From Aulostomus chinensis (taxonomy: Eukaryota > Chordata > Actinopteri > Syngnathiformes > Aulostomidae), in NCBI GenBank assembly GCA_037954235.1, contig JBBMOA010000020.1:14165677-14229676 (forward strand): a stretch of DNA of 64,000 bases, written 5' to 3'. Position 1 is the first letter of the stretch; every line of letters begins with the position of its first letter. The notes beneath the pieces were generated by a model. That model saw nothing but the letters and a program-made list of their open reading frames with translations. It did no database searches and was not told the DNA's origin. Below are positions 60,398 to 64,000 of this stretch, piece after piece. The translations under genes were made by a program, and so were the position numbers.

Positions 60398-63300
60398 GTA
60401 GGAACCCTTGACATTTGTGTCAGCCAGGTGTGTCACAGGTGATCGAGGAGGGAGTTTTGCACATTTCAAAGTATTTGATATTACGTGAGATTTTAACTGA
60501 AGTTTTCAGATCCGTAGCCTCCTCAGACATACTTAAATGTACAAATTTGAAGTGTTTCAACTGTGTGCCTGTTTCACATTTTACCATGGTACAAACATCA
60601 GTTAACATTCTATGTACTTTTACTTTTTTCTTTGCCATGACGCATTGAAAAACTACTTTTCCCACATATTTTTTGCACATACAAGGAATATTTTTCTAGA
60701 TAGATATGAAGCTAAAGCAAGAACAGAGTTAAATATTTGAAATGAAAGATACAGACAGATTAGCGATATGTCAAATATTGTCTTCAAGTGATATTGTCAT
60801 GGAATTTTGCTCTCCTAATCAGTGCTAAAGGAAAACAGTAAGTCAGATGACTCCCAGATCTAAACATTTGAAGAGTCAAACGAAAAGCAGCTTTTTTTAA
60901 GTAAAGATATACTGTATATTTATGTGTACGTTGTTTCTATTTAAAAAAAAAAGTTCTTTTTTGCAAACAAAAAAAATGTTTTCATTCATTTGTGGATCAC
61001 TGTACTCGTGATAATTATAGTTGTTGTGTAACCTGATAGAATAAAAGTTTCTGAGATAAATTCTTAAAACATGCAAGCTCTGTCTCAACATCAGTCAATA
61101 ATAAAGCCAGCTGAGCAATGGCAATATCTGGGCATACCCCCTAATTCCACTAAAGAACACATCTGCACACACACACACCAGACACACCACGGAGGTGTTT
61201 TTCATGCTACAGTGTGTGTTTATGCATTTTACATCCATGCTAGTCGTGTTTTCTCTACAAATTCTCAGATCTTTGAGAGCAAAGAGTGTCAACAAGGCTC
61301 TGCCGCCTGGGACAAGCTTAGACAAGTGACCACTGCAGGGAGGAGGGAGGAATGTTTGGGAAATGATAGGAATTCTGCGCATTCCTCTTGAGCTACGGCG
61401 TCAAAATAAAACACATCTTTGCAATCAAACTAGGCAGAAGATTGAGCTGTAGATGCACTTGAACTTTTTGTGGGATTTTAGGTTTTCAAGTTGGTGATGC
61501 GTCATTGTTGTATGTGTGTGTGTGAGTGTGTGTGTGTGTCACTGCTGTCGCTGCATTGACAGACAAAGCAGCCAACAGCTGAGCCTCCTTCAAGGTGAAG
61601 TTCACTCCAGGAAACCTTTTTTTTTTTAGTGCTTCCTTTGCTTGAGAGTTGTTCCTCTGTAAGGATGAAGCTACCGTAAAAACTGAAGCGAGACCTGAGA
61701 ACACGCATGCACTTTCCCTTTAGTTTTTGTGGAGTGAATTGGAACATTTTGGCAGCTTTGAGACTCAGATCCCAGTCGGTAGCTTCCAGTTCCCATGACC
61801 AGTTACACTTCTCCTTCTCTCTGCTTAAGTTCATCTTGGGTCTGATTGTAGGTTTTCCAGTTATGAGTCGCCTCCTGTCAAGGTTTAGTAAAACAAGTTT
61901 TCTGGGTGATTTGATCACAAGTAGTAACTCAGGACACACGCGGAGACTCATTCTAATGCAACCTTGAGCAAGAGATGGTAACCACACAGGTTTTAGCCAG
62001 TCAACAGGTCTGAGACATTTATCTGTGTGTGTTTGTGAGCTTAAAAAAGAGAAGAAGTTATGATAGAATTGTTAAATATTATTTTACTAATCCAACCCTA
62101 AAAACTACTGAAGTCTTGAGTTTGCAGATTTGTTTTTTTGGTAATCATGCTACATCCGTCGATAAGTACAAGTGGTGCAACTTTTTGCATTTTACTCATG
62201 ATGGGAAGCATGAATTATCATTACTTATTCAGAGACATAGAGCTTAAAATTCATCGTGAGTCTCATCTGAAGTTACGGTCCACGCGCTGACAGGTGACCA
62301 CCCTGTAGCCAGGTTTTCAACACTGTACAGGCACGATGGAGAAAAAGTCAAACGTCTCGAATAACAACCAATTTCGCAGCGATAACCCCCAAAGACGAGG
62401 GCCGGATCTATCAAACAAAGTTGGCGTATCACAAATCCACTTGGAGTTCAACGAATGAACAGTAACCGCTGATCAAAACTTCATTGAAGGTATAATGTCG
62501 CCAGCAGAAGCTTCACTCTCGTGAATGTATCTTAAAAAAACGGACGGTGAAGCGTCCATTATTCACGGGTGATGAACACCTAAGCTTGGAAGAACGAAAA
62601 AGTCGCATTCAGGAGCAAAAAAAAAAAGAAAAAAAAAGTGTTAACTCATTTTACTCTTGACATGAGAAGGTGTGTTGTAAATCGTCACATCCCTGCTGTG
62701 ACCTGCTGTCCACTTGTGTTATTAGCAGGTCACTGGCATAGATTTGAAAGCTCCTACTGACACAACCGCTGGTCTGGGATCAGTTTGAACTCTTAAGTAA
62801 CTTGGCGAAAGGTAATCGCTGCTCGCTGCTGTGTGGCTAAACTTTGTACATATCTGTGTTTGTCTAAGCTTTGGGTGCTCATGTTTACACTGTGATGCAG
62901 CCGTGGAAACCCCAGCTGGTTTGTTTGATTTTCACCTCAGTAACTTCCACAGCCCCCCCCCCCCCCCACCGCTCTATCCACCTGTGAAACTGGTGGGATA
63001 TATTGGGAGATGGAGGTTGTTTGTATGTGTTGTGTGTGTTGTCGGAGAATTTTAGGAACAGGCGTGTGTGTGTGTGTGTGTTTCTGTGAATGGGTTCAGG
63101 CTCTATTTCATCATCTTTTGAGGTTTTGTTGGTGTGGTTCTGTTTTCTCATGCCTCTTAAGGTTTGCTTATGTAATCTTCGTTGACACTGGGTCATGGAA
63201 AAGGCAACAGCTGGACAGTGAGATAGGTCATGGTTGCATGACAGAAAAAGTAGCAGTGTAACACTGCATGTACTCAACCTGAACTGTGTGTAACCTGAAA

Positions 63301-63445
63301 TACTCCAAAAAAGTCTTTTTTTTTTTTTTTTTTTAGGATGGAAGTTCATTTAAAAGAACTTCATCTTATTTTTCCCTAAGAAAAGAAAAATTCACGACCT
63401 CAACCATAAATAACCATAGCTGGTGCTTTAACCCCCCCCCCCCCC

Positions 63446-63475
63446 ACACACACACACACGCGTGTGTGTGTGTGT
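63446..63475. repeat. Perfect (AC)n-CGCG-(GT)n palindrome
   Basis: Thirty self-complementary bases centred between 63460 and 63461, preceded by a C14 run (63432-63445). All are alternating purine-pyrimidine. Confidence 0.9.
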
Positions 63476-63807
63476 GTTGGCGTGTTTGCTTGCTCACTCA
63501 CTGAGCTATGGGAAGACACCATTGGGATTATTCTTCTTGCTGTAATCATTACATCCTGTTTGGCTATTGAGGAAGAGAAGCACTTGTTACTCAGCACATT
63601 TACTGTACTTGTGTGTGTTTGTAGGTGTGTGTGTGTGCGCGTGTTTGTTTAGTCATCATATAAATGTCATGATGGATGTATTATATCTGATAGTGCTGGA
63701 GCACCTCTCTGGCAGTATTTGTAGGCAGCTATAAGTAAAGTGACCTAAGAGGACATGTGTAATGGCTCATTAATGTTTTGTCTCTCCCGCTGGGACAGGT
63801 ATTTACT

Positions 63808-63816
63808 CACACACAC

Positions 63817-63882
<66 letters not shown>
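63808..63882. repeat. (CA)n microsatellite, about 75 bp
   Basis: CA tract with one CG interruption near the start, intronic in utrophin. Confidence 0.96.
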
Positions 63883-63886
<4 letters not shown>

Positions 63887-64000
63887 TCACTCTCACTCTC
63901 ATACACTCTTGTCCAGCAGTAAGACATTCCTGTTCTGGGGCGAGTAGGAGCAGCAGCGATGTAGAGGGAGAACAGTGTTTATGAATGTGCTGTATTGTCC

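Larger units (their letters stand above)
58154..64000 (+). other. Utrophin intron, continuing past the right edge
   Basis: Intronic. It contains the SINE at 58937-59279, a second weak alternative-exon candidate at 60370-60397, a (TG)n at 61513-61539, a (TG)n at 63064-63081, the (CA)/(TG) palindrome at 63446-63475 and a (CA)n at 63808-63882. The 161-codon minus-strand frame at 61502-61987 includes microsatellite translation and is not called. Confidence 0.65.

Noticed and set aside
61502..61987. 161-codon minus-strand open frame
   Set aside because: It ends in a translated (CA)n/(TG)n tract, resembles no family and lies in a utrophin intron.
49699..64000. Search for the next utrophin exon (DVQKKTFTKW-type actin-binding start)
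   Set aside because: No such sequence is present in any frame, so the shared downstream exon must lie beyond the window.
1..64000. CRISPR arrays, operons, phage or insertion-sequence structures
   Set aside because: Repeats here are microsatellites, SINEs and a hAT element. Gene structure is eukaryotic throughout.

Overview
This window is vertebrate nuclear DNA, almost certainly from a teleost fish. It has split genes with consensus GT-AG introns, long (CA)n/(GA)n microsatellites, a tRNA gene with internal promoter boxes, tRNA-derived SINEs with target-site duplications and a non-autonomous hAT transposon. There are no operons and no prokaryotic signals. The gene set (mthfd1l, two syntaxin-11 paralogues, the 5' end of utrophin) matches genes that lie in human 6q24-q25.

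Layout. (1) 1-2268: 3' flank/3' UTR of mthfd1l. (2) 2269-33868, minus strand: the complete coding region of mthfd1l (mitochondrial monofunctional C1-tetrahydrofolate synthase). I traced it exon by exon into 27 coding exons, 2937 nt, 978 residues, with every junction phase consistent. Its introns hold microsatellites and a 525-bp hAT element at 23606-24130. (3) 33869-36463: divergent promoter region between mthfd1l (leftward) and the first syntaxin gene (rightward). (4) 36464-37360 and 39792-40697, plus strand: two tandem single-coding-exon stx11 genes, each with a probable non-coding 5' exon. (5) 40698-49534: intergenic/upstream region with a tRNA-Leu(UAA) gene (43980-44062), SINE copies and possible non-coding first exons of utrophin. 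(6) 49626-49698, plus strand: first coding exon of full-length utrophin (A-type start). The rest of the window is its large following intron. At 58072-58153 there is a strong candidate for an alternative (B-type) first coding exon, and at 60370-60397 a weaker one. The actin-binding-domain exons lie beyond the right edge.

The genes do not form one pathway. mthfd1l makes formate from 10-formyl-THF in mitochondria. The stx11 proteins are palmitoylated Qa-SNAREs of secretory immune cells. Utrophin links actin to the dystroglycan complex. What is shared is chromosomal neighbourhood: stx11-utrn adjacency is conserved with human, while mthfd1l sits several Mb away there. I found no undescribed system. 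The most useful observations are the alternative utrophin first exon(s), the diverged stx11 pair, a splice acceptor built from a (CT)n microsatellite, and the SINE/hAT insertions with visible target-site duplications.
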